Positions 9,462 through 20,500 of a DNA stretch of 64,000 bases are shown here, piece after piece. Source of the DNA: Azolla caroliniana (taxonomy: Eukaryota; Polypodiophyta). The stretch covers positions 9,176,001-9,240,000 of the forward strand of contig JBHGNT010000016.1 of assembly GCA_043228905.1 (NCBI GenBank). The letters run 5' to 3'. The first letter of the stretch is position 1; each line of letters opens with the position of its first letter. A program made the translations under genes and the position numbers. The notes beneath the pieces are model-generated. The model searched no databases. It saw only the letters and a program-made list of their open reading frames with translations, and was not told where the DNA came from.

Positions 9462-10113
9462 AGTCTAAAGGGTTTGAATCTATTGCTCCTAAGACCGATG
9501 GAAGTGTGGAAACTGTTGATGTTGTTGTGTGTTTAGAGGGCCACATCTTGAAAGTAGATGTAGCAACTGACACAAGTGATCTGGTCACGCAAGTTGATCA
9601 AGCATGTTGCATAGATGATCTGATTTTGCAGGTAGATGCAGCATGTGATACCAATGGGCTGATATTGACCATATCAGTATCTACATGCACTGAGCCAATG
9701 ACTAAGTCGACAACACAAGAGCACCAGAATGTGAAGCCTAGCCCAACACAGTCGACCAACGGTTTGAAGAGGAAAAGGACACCCATTGTGCCGACAGAAC
9801 CTGAGTTGATTGACCTTGATCGTGTGCTACCAGTAATTGGTGTAACAAAGGCTCATATACAGGAATGGAAACCTAACCATTAGAAGTCGAAAGAAGAGCA
9901 TTGATCTTGGAGCTTGATAAAGTCCTGATGAGTGTGCGATATATGACACCAAGGAGGGATGCAAATCAATTTCTAGAGTGGGCTATGCAATATTTTCATT
10001 TGTTTATTTGCAGCGAAAAACCACGTACAGATGTGTGGAAGTGTGTAGAAAGATTCTTCCCGAAGTGGCACGATTTTGTTGAGAAAAAAGCACAAAAAGT
10101 AGACTGTATATGA
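9462..10113 (+). CDS. Unrecognised host-like exons after gypsy-1
   Basis: A splice-acceptor-like TTTTTTGATGTTGCAG ends at 9461. The frame then runs to TAG at 9881-9883: an acidic, Asp/Val-rich part with three imperfect internal repeats around DLI/VLQVDxAC, then a basic KRKRTP patch and a conserved-looking end (VTKAHIQEW). A second frame, 9901-10113, is aromatic (FLEWAMQYFHLF, DVWKCVERFFPKW) and may be its continuation after a small indel or intron. I cannot assign a function. Base composition resembles 1-3630, so both probably belong to the locus that gypsy-1 interrupted. Confidence 0.35.
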
Positions 10114-10690
10114 AAAAAGAAACTCCTAAACAGGTCCATTAAACTGTTTATTTGCAATACACACAGCTCCATCAGACCAGACCCAATGTTGAGTAAGCTC
10201 CAAACGTTTAGCTAATAACCATTGCCAATGTAACTTAAAACAATGTTGGACGAACAAGGTCTCATGCTTCTTATCATCAGAAATAAAAAAATGAATTACT
10301 TTTTTAACATCACATGAAACTTGAAAATATGTTACGTGCATAAAAATGGTTACCTGCGTTGAACACCAATGCATAGATTGAATTTCATTTTGCTGCTTAA
10401 AAGTATAATTCTCTGCGAAATCTACTACTGAGACTACTACATCATTTAGAAAATCATATATGCAAGTCTTAAACTAATGGGCTTGCCATGAATAAATGAA
10501 GTTGTGTTTAATGAACTTTCCTAGAGATACTACAAATAGAGACGCCAAATCCCTTGGTTTAAGCGACTTCCTAACTAGATCCTTTCTTTTACACACCTTT
10601 CCTTCGAAATTGGTGTCAACTGACTCAAATAACTTGACAAAGATTAGTATTTCACTACTCAATTCATTTGGACACCACCTAAATCTACTA
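10114..10690. other. AT-rich DNA without recognisable feature
   Basis: Only short random frames on both strands. I see no repeat, element end or RNA gene. It ends abruptly at 10690, where gypsy-2 LTR sequence begins without its U3 part. Confidence 0.5.
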
Positions 10691-10930
10691 GGCCCGGTTA
10701 CAATGTAATTGACAGCGGATAATTAATAGAACTTATTGCCTTAACCTTTCAATATTGAATACCGTTCTGTACTCATTGTTATATCTTACGCGTGTAATGA
10801 CGTATTGATAAGTAACCAATTAAGGTCTAATTAAGCGTTGTGTCGTAAGTCATCTTGCCGTAACACCCTTTGGTGAAGTGTCTTAAGTGGACACCCTCTG
10901 TAAGGCTGTTGTCCAGCCCTAGGATTCACA
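10691..10930 (+). repeat. gypsy-2 5' LTR, lacking U3
   Basis: Matches the 3' LTR from 35702, i.e. from just after the TATA box, to its end. About 215 bp of U3 are missing. It is followed by TTTTTGGCGACCACG (10934 onward), the likely tRNA primer site. The left edge has no target duplication that I can see. Confidence 0.8.
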
Positions 10931-10985
10931 CAATTTTTGGCGACCACGATTCCTGCACAATCACAGTGAACAGTGGCGGGAATGG

Positions 10986-12034
10986 ATGACTACGCCAACA
11001 GACGACCCGGCTACGGAGAGAGCACGAAGACTTGTTGAACGGCACCGGCGGAAAGAGGCTTTCCAGCAAGCGGCGGAAGAAATCCGATCGGATCGATCAT
11101 TTTCCAAAGTGATCCGGAAAGTGGCGGAGGAGTCGCTCCGTCTACAACAAAACGCTTACCCGGACAAAGGAAGAAGCTTAAGCAGCCTCCGAGAAGCGGA
11201 ATCCCTTCTCCAGGCCTTGGCCTGAAGAGACGGAGAATCTTGGAACCTCTACGAACGGTATGCACGATCATCGACTTTCGCACAAGCACCGTCGACCAGG
11301 TCATCGACCGGGTTAGAGAAATGGAGAAAACGAGCTCTTGACTAACAATGGGAGCCCTCCAACGAGCATTACCAACCGATGAGGATCTCCGGTTCCGGCA
11401 AGCAATCCAATGCACGACCTGCTTGAATTCCAGACACTCGGCACTGGAGTGCACCATGCGGACGCACTACTTACTCTGCCAATCTACGAGCCACACGATG
11501 GACTGGTGCGAATATAACTTATTGAATCGGCAAGCACCACCAGTCCGGCAAATCGAGCCACGTAGCAGCCGAGACGAAGAAGACGAATGTTGGCGGCGAG
11601 AGGAGCGATATCGACCGGCACAGGATGTCCGGTACGGCAATTGGCGAGACAACTATGACCGGTACGAGACATATGACAGGTACCGAGATTACAATGGACG
11701 GTACGAGCATTACAACCGGGATCACTCCCCCGGGTATCACCAACGACGGGAAGATTACGGGAGATATGACGACCAACCCCGTCAAGGGTACCACAACAAA
11801 AAGAACTTTAATAAAAAACGGCATTTCAAAAAAGGGAGCCACCCACGTGAACCGGAAAAAGGCACCTCAAGCAGCCAACCGGACTAAAGCGCCGCGGTTA
11901 CCACAGGTCCTCCACCGGGTACAGGAAACAATGTCGAATCCAGCAATACCCGGAAAGCATATTGATATTATTGCCAGCAAGAAGGACATTATAGTAATCA
12001 ATGTTCGGCAAAGAGCTATGACAAGCGACCGGCA
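10986..12034 (+). pseudogene. gypsy-2 Gag remnant: three zinc knuckles, core deleted
   Basis: An N-terminal charged helical piece (10986-11225) is followed by sequence in broken frames. The frame 11348-11887 carries CTTCLNSRHSALEC (C-x2-C-x4-H-x4-C) and a second, degenerate knuckle (LLCQSTSHTMDWC). A ~110-residue Arg/Tyr/Asp/Gly-rich stretch (YDRYRDYNGRYEHY) follows. A third knuckle with first Cys lost (YCQQEGHYSNQC) lies near 11970-12010 in another frame. The capsid-like core seen in gypsy-E (YPRFNGKTDAATH) is absent, so a large internal deletion is likely. Gag would bind genomic RNA. Confidence 0.7.
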
Positions 12035-13198
12035 ATGAACATGGTAGTCGCCGAAGTTGCAGACCTACAACAGGTTACCACAAGGTCGAAGGGCAAGGTG
12101 ACGGAATGGGAGACACAAGAGGCCATCCGGAAGCAAGCAATGGAATGGGTGAAAAAGGCAAATGAGCGTAACGTAGCAGAACTTGCGCAACAAAAGGAGA
12201 ACACCGAAGAGCTCGCCGACGGCCGTCAAACCGAAAATGTGACATGGCAGGCATTGCAGGAGTGCCAAATCACGCTGCCATTAGGACGACTCCTGCAACT
12301 AGTGCCCAGATTCACAGAAGGACTCAAGACATGCATGACGGCCGGAGAAACACCACCGGCACCAACATTTTTCTCAAATCCGGAGGAGGGACCGACGGTG
12401 GTAGACACAAACAGTCTGGCGATCACACCCATCGTGAAGGGAAAGGAGTTACCCGGAATAGTAATAGATGGAGGATCCGGCGTCAATGTGATTAGCCTTC
12501 GAATATGCACAACTTTAGGAATCCAAGAGTGGGAACCATGCCCGTTCTGGCTACGGACGGCAAATACAAGCTCATTGCGACCGACCGGCTTGATACGAGA
12601 TTTGGAAGTAACAATTGGCGGCCACACATTTCGCATCTCGGCAGTAGTGCTACAATTACAGGCACAAGGAGCTTACCCGCTATTGTTGGGGCGGCCGTGG
12701 CTAAAAACGACGCACATTAAACAAAACTGGAGGAAGAATATAATCACCTTCCGGCGGGGAAAAGCAAAAGTACGGGTACCGACACAACCACGGACGGGTG
12801 CCGGGAAGGAATTGACACCCCTATATGCCGAATGTGTCAATACGTTGGACGGATTAGCAAACGAAGAGGTGGATCAATACTTGCAAGATAATCCGAAGAT
12901 AGTACCTCTGTTCGAAATCGACGTAACAGAAGCCGTATCACCATACAGAGTCCCACCGGACGGAGCGGACGAAGAACCAAATAAAGAAGTGATCTGGGAG
13001 CTATGGCAAGCACAAGAAGCGCTGGAAAGAGAAATGGCCGTATCACAACGGATTAAAGCATCCCAACTAAAGGAGGTAAATCTAGGAACTACGGAAGAGG
13101 CGAGACCGGTGCAGATAGCCAAGGAAATGACTACGGAGAACAGAATGGCGATGATTACACTTCTCAAAGAGTTTCGGGACGTGTTTGCCTGGTCCTAG
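12035..13198 (+). CDS. gypsy-2 pol N-terminal part with protease
   Basis: 387 codons. A ~130-residue linker (LQQVTTRSKGK, LLQLVPRF) precedes a retroviral-type aspartic protease with VIDGGSGVNVIS as active site and LLLGRPWL as the hydrophobic flap-end motif. The region ends VFAWS followed by TAG at 13196-13198. The next frame continues in phase (EDMRGLDPQLYQH), so one in-frame stop separates PR from RT. gypsy-E reads FAWAHEDMKGLDP without a stop there. Confidence 0.85.
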   Translation: MNMVVAEVADLQQVTTRSKGKVTEWETQEAIRKQAMEWVKKANERNVAELAQQKENTEELADGRQTENVTWQALQECQITLPLGRLLQLVPRFTEGLKTCMTAGETPPAPTFFSNPEEGPTVVDTNSLAITPIVKGKELPGIVIDGGSGVNVISLRICTTLGIQEWEPCPFWLRTANTSSLRPTGLIRDLEVTIGGHTFRISAVVLQLQAQGAYPLLLGRPWLKTTHIKQNWRKNIITFRRGKAKVRVPTQPRTGAGKELTPLYAECVNTLDGLANEEVDQYLQDNPKIVPLFEIDVTEAVSPYRVPPDGADEEPNKEVIWELWQAQEALEREMAVSQRIKASQLKEVNLGTTEEARPVQIAKEMTTENRMAMITLLKEFRDVFAWS

Positions 13199-13204
13199 GA
13201 GGAT

Positions 13205-14086
13205 ATGAGAGGGCTCGATCCTCAGCTATATCAGCATCAAACACATTTGAGCAAAGACGCCAAATCGGTAGCACAGCGACGGTACCGGATGAATCCAAAC
13301 TACGCCGCCAAAGTCAAGGAGGAAATCAACAAGTTGTTGAGGGTTGGCTTTATCCGTCCCATAAAGAAATCTACATGGCTGAGCCCGATAGTAGTCGTAC
13401 CAAAGAAAAACGGCAAAATTAGAGTATGTGTCGACTACCGGAAGCTTAATGCGGCAACGGTAACTGATGCATTTCCACTTCCATTTACGGATGGAGTTTT
13501 GGATGCAGTCACCGACCATGAGGTATACAGTTTTTTAGACGAATTCAGCAGATACAACCAGATCCGAATGCACCCCGATGACCAAGAGAAAACGGCTTTC
13601 GTCACTGAATGGGGAGTGTTTGTTGCCGTAGTGATGATATTCGGACTAAAAACGGCGCCGGCAACGTGCCAAAGGATCATCATGGAAATATTCGGAGAAT
13701 TCATACCGGCATTCATGCAGGTGTTCCTTGACGACTTCGTCGTTTACAGCCGGGAAGGAGACCACCTTCAGCACCTCCAACTGTGTCTAGAAAAGTGTAG
13801 GGCTTACCGGCTAAGCCTGAATCTGGCGAAGTGTGTATTCGGCGTGTCCAACGGAACGCTACTGGGGCACATTGTGAACAAGGAAGGCATCGTCGTGGAT
13901 CCGGAAAAAGTAAAAGCAATCCTGGAGGCACCAGCACCAACAACGGCAAAGGCATTGAGCCGTTTCTTAGGCCAAATTTGTTGGCATAGCCGAATGCTCC
14001 GGTATTTGGCAGACCTAGCTACACCACTGCATGCTGCGGTATACCAAACACCGTTCCAGTGGACCGACACCGAAGACAAGGCGTAA
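13205..14086 (+). CDS. gypsy-2 reverse transcriptase
   Basis: 293 codons in phase with the preceding frame. Motifs in order: RYRMNPNY, KVGFIRPIKKSTWLSPIVVVPKK-like block, VCVDYRKLNAAT, FLDEFSRYNQIRMHP, MIFGLKTAPATCQ, catalytic VFLDDFVVYS, and GHIVNKEGI. The palm has FLDD in place of YxDD, usual in this gypsy group. A TAA at 14084-14086 again interrupts a frame that continues directly into RNase H. Confidence 0.88.
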   Translation: MRGLDPQLYQHQTHLSKDAKSVAQRRYRMNPNYAAKVKEEINKLLRVGFIRPIKKSTWLSPIVVVPKKNGKIRVCVDYRKLNAATVTDAFPLPFTDGVLDAVTDHEVYSFLDEFSRYNQIRMHPDDQEKTAFVTEWGVFVAVVMIFGLKTAPATCQRIIMEIFGEFIPAFMQVFLDDFVVYSREGDHLQHLQLCLEKCRAYRLSLNLAKCVFGVSNGTLLGHIVNKEGIVVDPEKVKAILEAPAPTTAKALSRFLGQICWHSRMLRYLADLATPLHAAVYQTPFQWTDTEDKA

Positions 14087-14104
14087 TGGGCACTCAAAGT
14101 TCTA

Positions 14105-14623
14105 TTGTTGCAAGCGCTGGGAGTGCAACCCCCGGATTGGGCGAAGGAATTTCATGTGTTCGTGGATGCGTCCGACATTGCAATCGGGAGTGCGCTGATG
14201 CAACTTACGGAGCCAAGATGGTACCGGCCCGTATATTACGCAAGCCGGAAGTTATCCCAAGCCGAACGAAATTATTCCACCACGGAAAGGGAAGCTTTAG
14301 GCATGATCTACAGCGTAACAAAATTCAGGCATTATTTATTGGGAAGAAAGTTTTCCTTCCATATAGATCATTCCGCACTCCTCTACCTAGTGTCCAAAGC
14401 ATCACTTACCAGTAAGTTGGCCCGGTGGACTTTGCTATTACAGGAATTCGAATTCGAGATATTCCACCAACCCGGCATACAGCATGCGGTAGCAGATTAT
14501 TTAAGCCAGTTAGATTCTAGCGAAACCGGCGACGGAGTACCGGACGAGTTTCCGGATGCTAAGCTATTTCGAGTCACCGCGGAAATGGCAACAGATGAAA
14601 CAGTGGCACCAGAAGATAAGTGA
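14105..14623 (+). CDS. gypsy-2 RNase H
   Basis: In phase with RT. VFVDASDIAIGSALMQ supplies the first catalytic Asp, STTEREALGMIYS the Glu and FHIDHSALLYL the next Asp. GIQHAVADYLSQLDS is the usual RH-end/IN-linker. It stops at TGA 14621-14623, where the related gypsy-G reads TGG (EDKWMTDMHQF), so this is a G-to-A nonsense change. Confidence 0.85.
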   Translation: MLQALGVQPPDWAKEFHVFVDASDIAIGSALMQLTEPRWYRPVYYASRKLSQAERNYSTTEREALGMIYSVTKFRHYLLGRKFSFHIDHSALLYLVSKASLTSKLARWTLLLQEFEFEIFHQPGIQHAVADYLSQLDSSETGDGVPDEFPDAKLFRVTAEMATDETVAPEDK

Positions 14624-14632
14624 CCAACAAAT

Positions 14633-15570
14633 ATGCACCAATTTCTGAGCACTGGATTGCCTCCGGAGGAGATGAACCGGGATGAGAGGAAACGCCTAGC
14701 GGTACAAAGCCGGCACTTCTGTTTATTACGGGACACGCTATACCACAAAGGTGCAGACGGTATATGGCGACGAGCGGTGCACAACAACGAGAAAGAGGTA
14801 ATACTACGGAAAGCACACTACAGAGTCGCCGGAGGCCATTATGCCGGGGACGCTACGGCAAGGAAGATATGGCAAAGTGACCTATGGTGGCCGACTACAT
14901 TGAAAGACGTAGTCCGGTACGCGAAAGAGTGTGATCTATGCCAGCGAATGGGCCAGCCAACAGAACAAGCTAGGATGCCGCACCAGCCAGTACTACCACT
15001 AAAACCATTTCAGAAATGGGGACTGGATTTTGTCAGACCATTTAAACCACCGGCAATGAGAACTGGCAACCAGAATGTGATCGTCGCGACGGACTACTGC
15101 ACTAAATGGGTGGAAGCCAAAGCCCTACGAGACAACACCGCGGCGTCGACAGCAAAAATTCTTATACGAATACATTTGGTGTCGGTACGGATGCCCCATA
15201 GAACTGATAAGCGACCAAGGAGGGCACTTTCTTGGACAGGTAGTGGAGAGCTTGACGTCATTCTATGCGGTAGTACATAAACGGAGGACCCTGTACTACC
15301 CACAAGCCAACGGATTAGCTGAGTCAACAAACAAAACGCTACAGAATATCCTGTGTTCGAAATCGGCAAGCTGGTACTAGTGTTCCAGACCTGGATGGGT
15401 AAAATGCCAGGCAAACTACGGTTAAGATGGACCGGACCGTACTGGATTACACGCGGGTTCAATGGGTCTTACCAGTTAGGGACACTTGCTGGCGAGGTGC
15501 TGGGTAAATGGGTCAACGGATTTAGACTAAAGCCATACAAAGGACCTATGCCCAAGAACCCATTTGAACG
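14633..15570 (+). pseudogene. gypsy-2 integrase, frameshifted and internally deleted
   Basis: The HHCC finger is visible (HYRVAGGHYAG ... CDLCQRMGQ), then WGLDFVRPF with the first catalytic Asp. Near 15155 one base is gained or lost: the correct frame continues as LYEYIWCRYGCPIELISDQGGH and reaches the catalytic Glu in NGLAESTNK. At about 15352 roughly 300 bp are missing compared with gypsy-G. The C-terminal part (GKLVLVFQTWMGKMPGK, KWVNGFRLKPYKGPMP) resumes at 15353. No chromodomain follows; a Pro/Lys/Arg-rich tail runs to about 15760. Confidence 0.82.
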
Positions 15571-15760
15571 AAGGGCCGACACCGAATCGGACGCCGGCAG
15601 GCCAACCAAGACGGCAACCTGTGAGGAAAACGGCTACCACCAAGCCGGTAAGGAGGAGCACGAGCCGGCAACCAGGGAGAGCAAAACGAAGGCAAACCGT
15701 CAAGAGGCCGGCAAGGTGCGCATTTCGGGTAAGGGTCCGACAGGACCGGAGAAAAATTAG

Positions 15761-16170
15761 TGACACAATTAATTTCAAAAAAAAAGAAAGAAAGAAAGAA
15801 AAATCGAATCAAAGAAATCATGCAAAGGAGTGGTAGAGACGGCCATGCAAACGAGGAGTAAAGAGGCACTTTGAAAAGTTACGAGGAGGCTATGAATAGG
15901 GCATTAAACCACCGCCACATGGCACAAAATGCTATTATAGTACACGACCTGCACATGCGTAAGCTCGAAAAAGGCGCCAAGATGCAAAGAGAAACCGCCC
16001 CCCGCATCGAGACATTCTTCTTTCGCGAACCAAGGAGAACAAACGCAGACAGACGCGTGAAGATCAATCGAAGAGAGCTCGCACACAGATAACCCCCTCA
16101 CTCTAAACTTTCTCTCTCACACTCTCTCCACCGTCAAACCTCACCAACGCTCTTCGACCTCGACGCAGAG
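15761..16170 (+). other. Leader between integrase and ORF3 of gypsy-2
   Basis: No convincing coding frame. An (AAAG)n-like purine run at 15775-15806 is followed by mixed sequence and then a pyrimidine-rich CTTTCTCTCTCACACTCTCTCC stretch (16106-16128) just before the ORF3 ATG. That layout suits either a 5' UTR of a separate subgenomic RNA or a splice acceptor region. gypsy-G has an equivalent stretch at 44393-44706. Confidence 0.5.
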
Positions 16171-16830
16171 ATGGACTGCCAAACACTGTCTGAAGCAGCC
16201 AAGAAATGGCTACAGCAACACGGACTGGAGGGTTTCTTGACGATCATGGAGGCAGCGCCACACAAGGAGGCCGAAAAGATTATCAAAGAAATCAACACAA
16301 AAGTGATAACGGAGGAGGTGATCCATGCGTTAACAGGGCTTCCGGAGGGGGGCATGTACACGATCGACAATCCTACCTCCGAGCAGCTCATCAAATATTT
16401 CAATGAGTATTCTCTCGCCAGCAAGGGCTACAAGACATAGGGCGGCGAAGATATGTTATTCCGCGAAATTGCCCATGTACTCCATGAGTTCAGCCACGTA
16501 TACCCTCGACCCCCCGTTATGCCTCAGAACCGAGCAGGCTTGATTATCGCAACGTATGAAGGGGTTAAGGTGGATTGGTCGGTGCTGATCGCCAATGGAT
16601 TGTGTGCGGCTATTGATACCGTAAGAGGTAAGGATGGCAAGGAAGGCAAAGAAGGCCAGAAAATATGGCATGCGGTGACGCAATGGCTCACCCTATTGGC
16701 GCCACCTGTCGAGCCCGTCTAGACCAAGAAACGGGGAAGAGCAACAAACGGCACCCCGAAACCTGCTTCAAAACGGCAACAGCTGTTGGCCTCCAAGGCC
16801 ACTAAGGGGAAGACGGCCGACGTAGAGAAG
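16171..16830 (+). pseudogene. gypsy-2 ORF3, N-terminal domain
   Basis: An extra ORF downstream of integrase. It begins MDCQTLSEAAKKWLQQHGLEG (16171), has a stop at 16438-16440 (KT*GGED), and continues from 16453 with FREIAHVLHEF, MPQNRAGLIIATYEG and VDWSVLIANGL, then a basic patch (TKKRGR, SKRQQLL) up to the copia-A junction at 16830. gypsy-E ORF3 has the same conserved block (FHEVSKFLLE, MPKQKACIIIDTFEG, VDW), as does gypsy-G. There is no signal peptide or membrane segment, so it is not an obvious envelope protein. The frame continues as AAKERASRK beyond 32993. Confidence 0.7.
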
Positions 16831-17534
16831 TGTTAGGAAATCGACGCTTTCCAAACCTTCACCTCCCGGCCACAACCGAGGAAACACGAATCAATGCAGC
16901 AGAAAATCAAAAACACAGAGAGAGACTTGAATACACAGGGTTTAGCGTGGAAAACCCTAGACGGGAAAAACCACGGGTGTACAAGACTCCAACTATCACT
17001 ATACGCAGGGAATGTACAATGGCGAGCTGTAAGGCGACGACCTTGAGCTCGTTGTCCTCGCCACAGGCGGCGGTATTACACAGAGGCGTCGACCTCTTCC
17101 TTTCTCTCTCTCTCGGCTGCTCTCACTTCGCTCCCTCTAAGTGGAAAACAGAAAAATGAGCAACAACTACAAAATTGTTTGCCCTAAGTCATATTTATAC
17201 ACATATGACTTTCGGGCTATTTACAAATATAGCCTCAAGGGCCCTTGGCAAACATATTCACAAATATGTCCCCGCATCCGGATCTCTCTCCGGGTACATT
17301 CGTCATCCGGCTCCGTAGCCGGGGTCTTCATCATCCGGATCCGGAACCGGGTCTTCATCATCCGGATCCGAAACCGGGTCTTCATCATCCGGATCCGGAA
17401 CCGGGTCTTCATCATCCGGATCCGGAACCGGGTCTTCATCATCCGGCTCCGATACCGGGTACTCCTCATTCGGGTCTTCATTCCCGATTCCCGGACATCC
17501 GACCATCCCATCCGGAGGGACCGTAATCCCAACA
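16831..17534 (-). repeat. copia-A 3' LTR with 27-bp VNTR
   Basis: 704 bp, TGTTAGG...CCCAACA on the plus strand. From about 17320 to 17460 it has five tandem 27-bp units (GGGTCTTCATCATCCGGATCC...). The other copies of this LTR carry two or three units, so the array length varies. The repeat reads as VFIIRIRNR in a spurious plus-strand frame. Confidence 0.92.
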
Positions 17535-17541
17535 AACTCCC

Positions 17542-20500
17542 CCTTCACTTCGGCATGGGATGTCTTTCCAGTCCGACCCTCTTCCGGCATGCTTCCAGCT
17601 TGTCGGGTGTGAGCACTTTGGTCAGCATATCTGACCCATTCTCGTCCGTGTGGATCTTCGTCAGCACGAACTCCTGGTCTTCTATCCTTTCCCGGATCTA
17701 GTGATATCTTCGCTGGATGTGCTTCGTCCGGGAGTGATAGGCCGCGTTCTTCGCAAGGTGGATGGCACTCTGACTGTCGCAGTAGAGTCGGTACTCCTCC
17801 TCCCAGATACCGAGCTCTCTAATGAAGTCCTTCATCCATATTATTTCCTTGCCGGCTTCAACAGCCGCCATGTACTCCGCCTCCGTGGTTGACAACGCAA
17901 CCGTCTTCTGCAGCCTCGACTGCCACGAAACAGCTCCCCCTGCATACGTCATCACATACCCTGATGTGGACCGGCTGGTATCTGCATCAACTGACATATC
18001 CGAATCGGTAAAGCCGTCGAGTTCGGGCTTACCGGAGCCGAATCGGAGGCACACGCATGCCGTGCCCTTCAGGTATCGGAGTATCCACTTGGCCGCGTTC
18101 CAGTGCTCTTTGCCGGGATTGCTCATGTATCGGCTCACCACTCCGACTGCATATCCTATGTCCGGTCTTGTACACACCATTGCGTACATCAAGGTTCCGA
18201 CGGCAGAGGCATATGGTACTTTCATCATGTCCTCCTTCTCAGCCTTTGTCTTGGGACTTTGCTTGCTGGACAACTTGCAGTTTGCCGGGAGAGTTGACCC
18301 GACCGGTCTTGCTTCCGACATGTTGAACCGGTGAAGCACCTTTGTCACGTACTTCTCCTGTGACAGCCACAACTGCTTCCTCTTCCGGTCCCGGATGATG
18401 TGCATCCCTAGTATTTGCCTCGCCGGACCCAGGTCCTTCATTGAGAAGGTTCGGTGAAGCGCTTTCTTCAGCATCCGTATCTTGACCTAGTCCCGTCCGA
18501 CGATCAACATGTCGTCCACGTACAGGAGGAGTATTAGAAAGTCTCCTCCTTCGAACTTCTTCACAAACACGCAATGATCGGACTGCGTTTTGTGGTACCC
18601 TTCGTCGGTCATGAAAGAGTCGAACTTCCGGTACCATTGCCGGGGAGCCTGCTTCAGTCCGTAAAGGCTCTTCTTCAACCGGCATACCAGGTGCTCCTTC
18701 CCTTTCTTCTCGAATCCTTCCGGTTGCTGCATGTAGATCTCTTCTTCGAGGTCACCGTGAAGGAATGCCGTCTTCACGTCCATCTGTTCTACCTCGAGGT
18801 CCATGCTTGCCGCTATGCTCAGCACCGTCCGGATGGAGGTCATCTTCACTACCGGGGCAAATATCTCATCGAAATCGACGCCCTTCTTCTGCTGAAACCC
18901 CTTCACCACGATCTTGGCTTTGTATCTCGGGGGGTTTCCTGCATCTCCCGGTTTCAGCTTGAACACCCACTTGTTTCAAAGTGCCCGCTTTCCTTTCGGC
19001 AACTCCACAAGTTCATATGTGTGGTTCTCATGCAGGGAATCCATCTCCTCCTGCATGGCACTTAACCACCTGCGGCTATGGATGTCAAGCTTTGCTTCTT
19101 CAAAACTCTCCGGTTCTCCTTCGTCGGTTAGCAGCACGTGCTCTGGTTCCGGAAATCTCCGGGGGGCCCTTCTCTCTCTTAGAGGATATCTCCGTTCCGG
19201 AGCTTCGGTAACTGGCTCCTCCGTTTCCTCTTTATCCGAATCCATTTCGGGATCGGGGCCGGTTCCGGTATCAGTTTCATCTTCCTCGGCCGGTTCTGTT
19301 TCTTCACCGTCTTCGGCCGGATCCTCGAGTGCTAACCGGTCCCTTGCCGGTCCGGACTGCTCCTCGTAGAGTTGATCCTCACCGGTCGACTTGGAGCTCT
19401 TCATCTTCTTCTCCGACTCCCAGTCGGCGAGTGTCTTGTCCTCCATGAAGATGATATCACGACTCCGGAATATCTTTCTGTCGACCGGGTCCCATACACG
19501 GTAGCCGAACTCGTCATCGCCGTAACCGAGGAATATGCATGGCCGGGTCTTTGGATCTAGCTTTCCTCTCCGGTCCTTTGCCACATGCACATATGCGAGA
19601 CACCCGAACACCTTCAGATGCCGGTAGGATACTTCCCTACCGGTCCACACTCTCTGCGGCGTGTCTCCGTCCAAAGGTACTGAGGGTGATCTGTTTATCA
19701 CGTATGTCGCCGACGACATTGCCTCAGCCCAAAACCCCTTGGGTAATTTCGCATGCGCCAGCATACTCCGGACCCTCTCCATTATGGTCCGGTTCATCCT
19801 CTCGGCCAGCCCGTTCAGTTCCGGCGTCTTCGGCACAGTAAACTCGAGCCGGATTCCCTTCGAGCGACAATACTCCGCGAACTGCCCCCGGTATTCCCCT
19901 CCGTTATCCGCTCGTATCGCTTTCAGCTTCTTGCCGGATTCCCTTTCCACTCTCGCGTGGAGTTCTTTGAAGACGCACAACACTTGGTCCTTTGTCTTCA
20001 ACGGTGCCGTCCACAGCTTCCGGCTGTGGTCATCAATGAATGTCACGAAGTACTGGGCTCCGCCATGTGACTTCGTTTCTACTTGACACACGTCAGTGTG
20101 CACCAACTCCAATGGTGCGCTACGTCTCGTCGGTGGCCTTGAGTGGAAGGAGGTTCGGTTCTGCTTACCGGCCAGGCAATCGGTGCACTTCTCCAGGTGC
20201 ACATGCTTCACTGGAATAAGGTTGTCTTCTGCAAGCCTGTTCATCCCCTTCTCACTCATGTGGCACATTCTCTTGTGCCACAGCTCACCGGCAGTGTCGG
20301 CTGCCACGTTCAACTCCTCCGGACACAACCAGGCATTCATAAGGTATAGTGTGTTGACTTTCCGGGCCCGTGCCACTATCAGGCTCCCCTTGCTGAACTT
20401 CATTACGCAGTTCCGGATGCTACCTGTGTAGCCTTCATCGTCTAGCCTCCCGGCCGAAATCAGGTTCAATCTAACCTCCGGAACGTGTCGGACATCCTTC

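Noticed and set aside
17141-17701. A protein of repeated VFIIRIRNR units
   Set aside because: It is the 27-bp VNTR of the copia LTR read in a chance frame; the real element is on the other strand. The same applies at 21960-22232, 26811-27020 and 32681-33349.
18574-20431. Several plus-strand frames of 60-160 codons
   Set aside because: They are antisense shadows of copia-A pol, whose minus-strand frame has all expected motifs.
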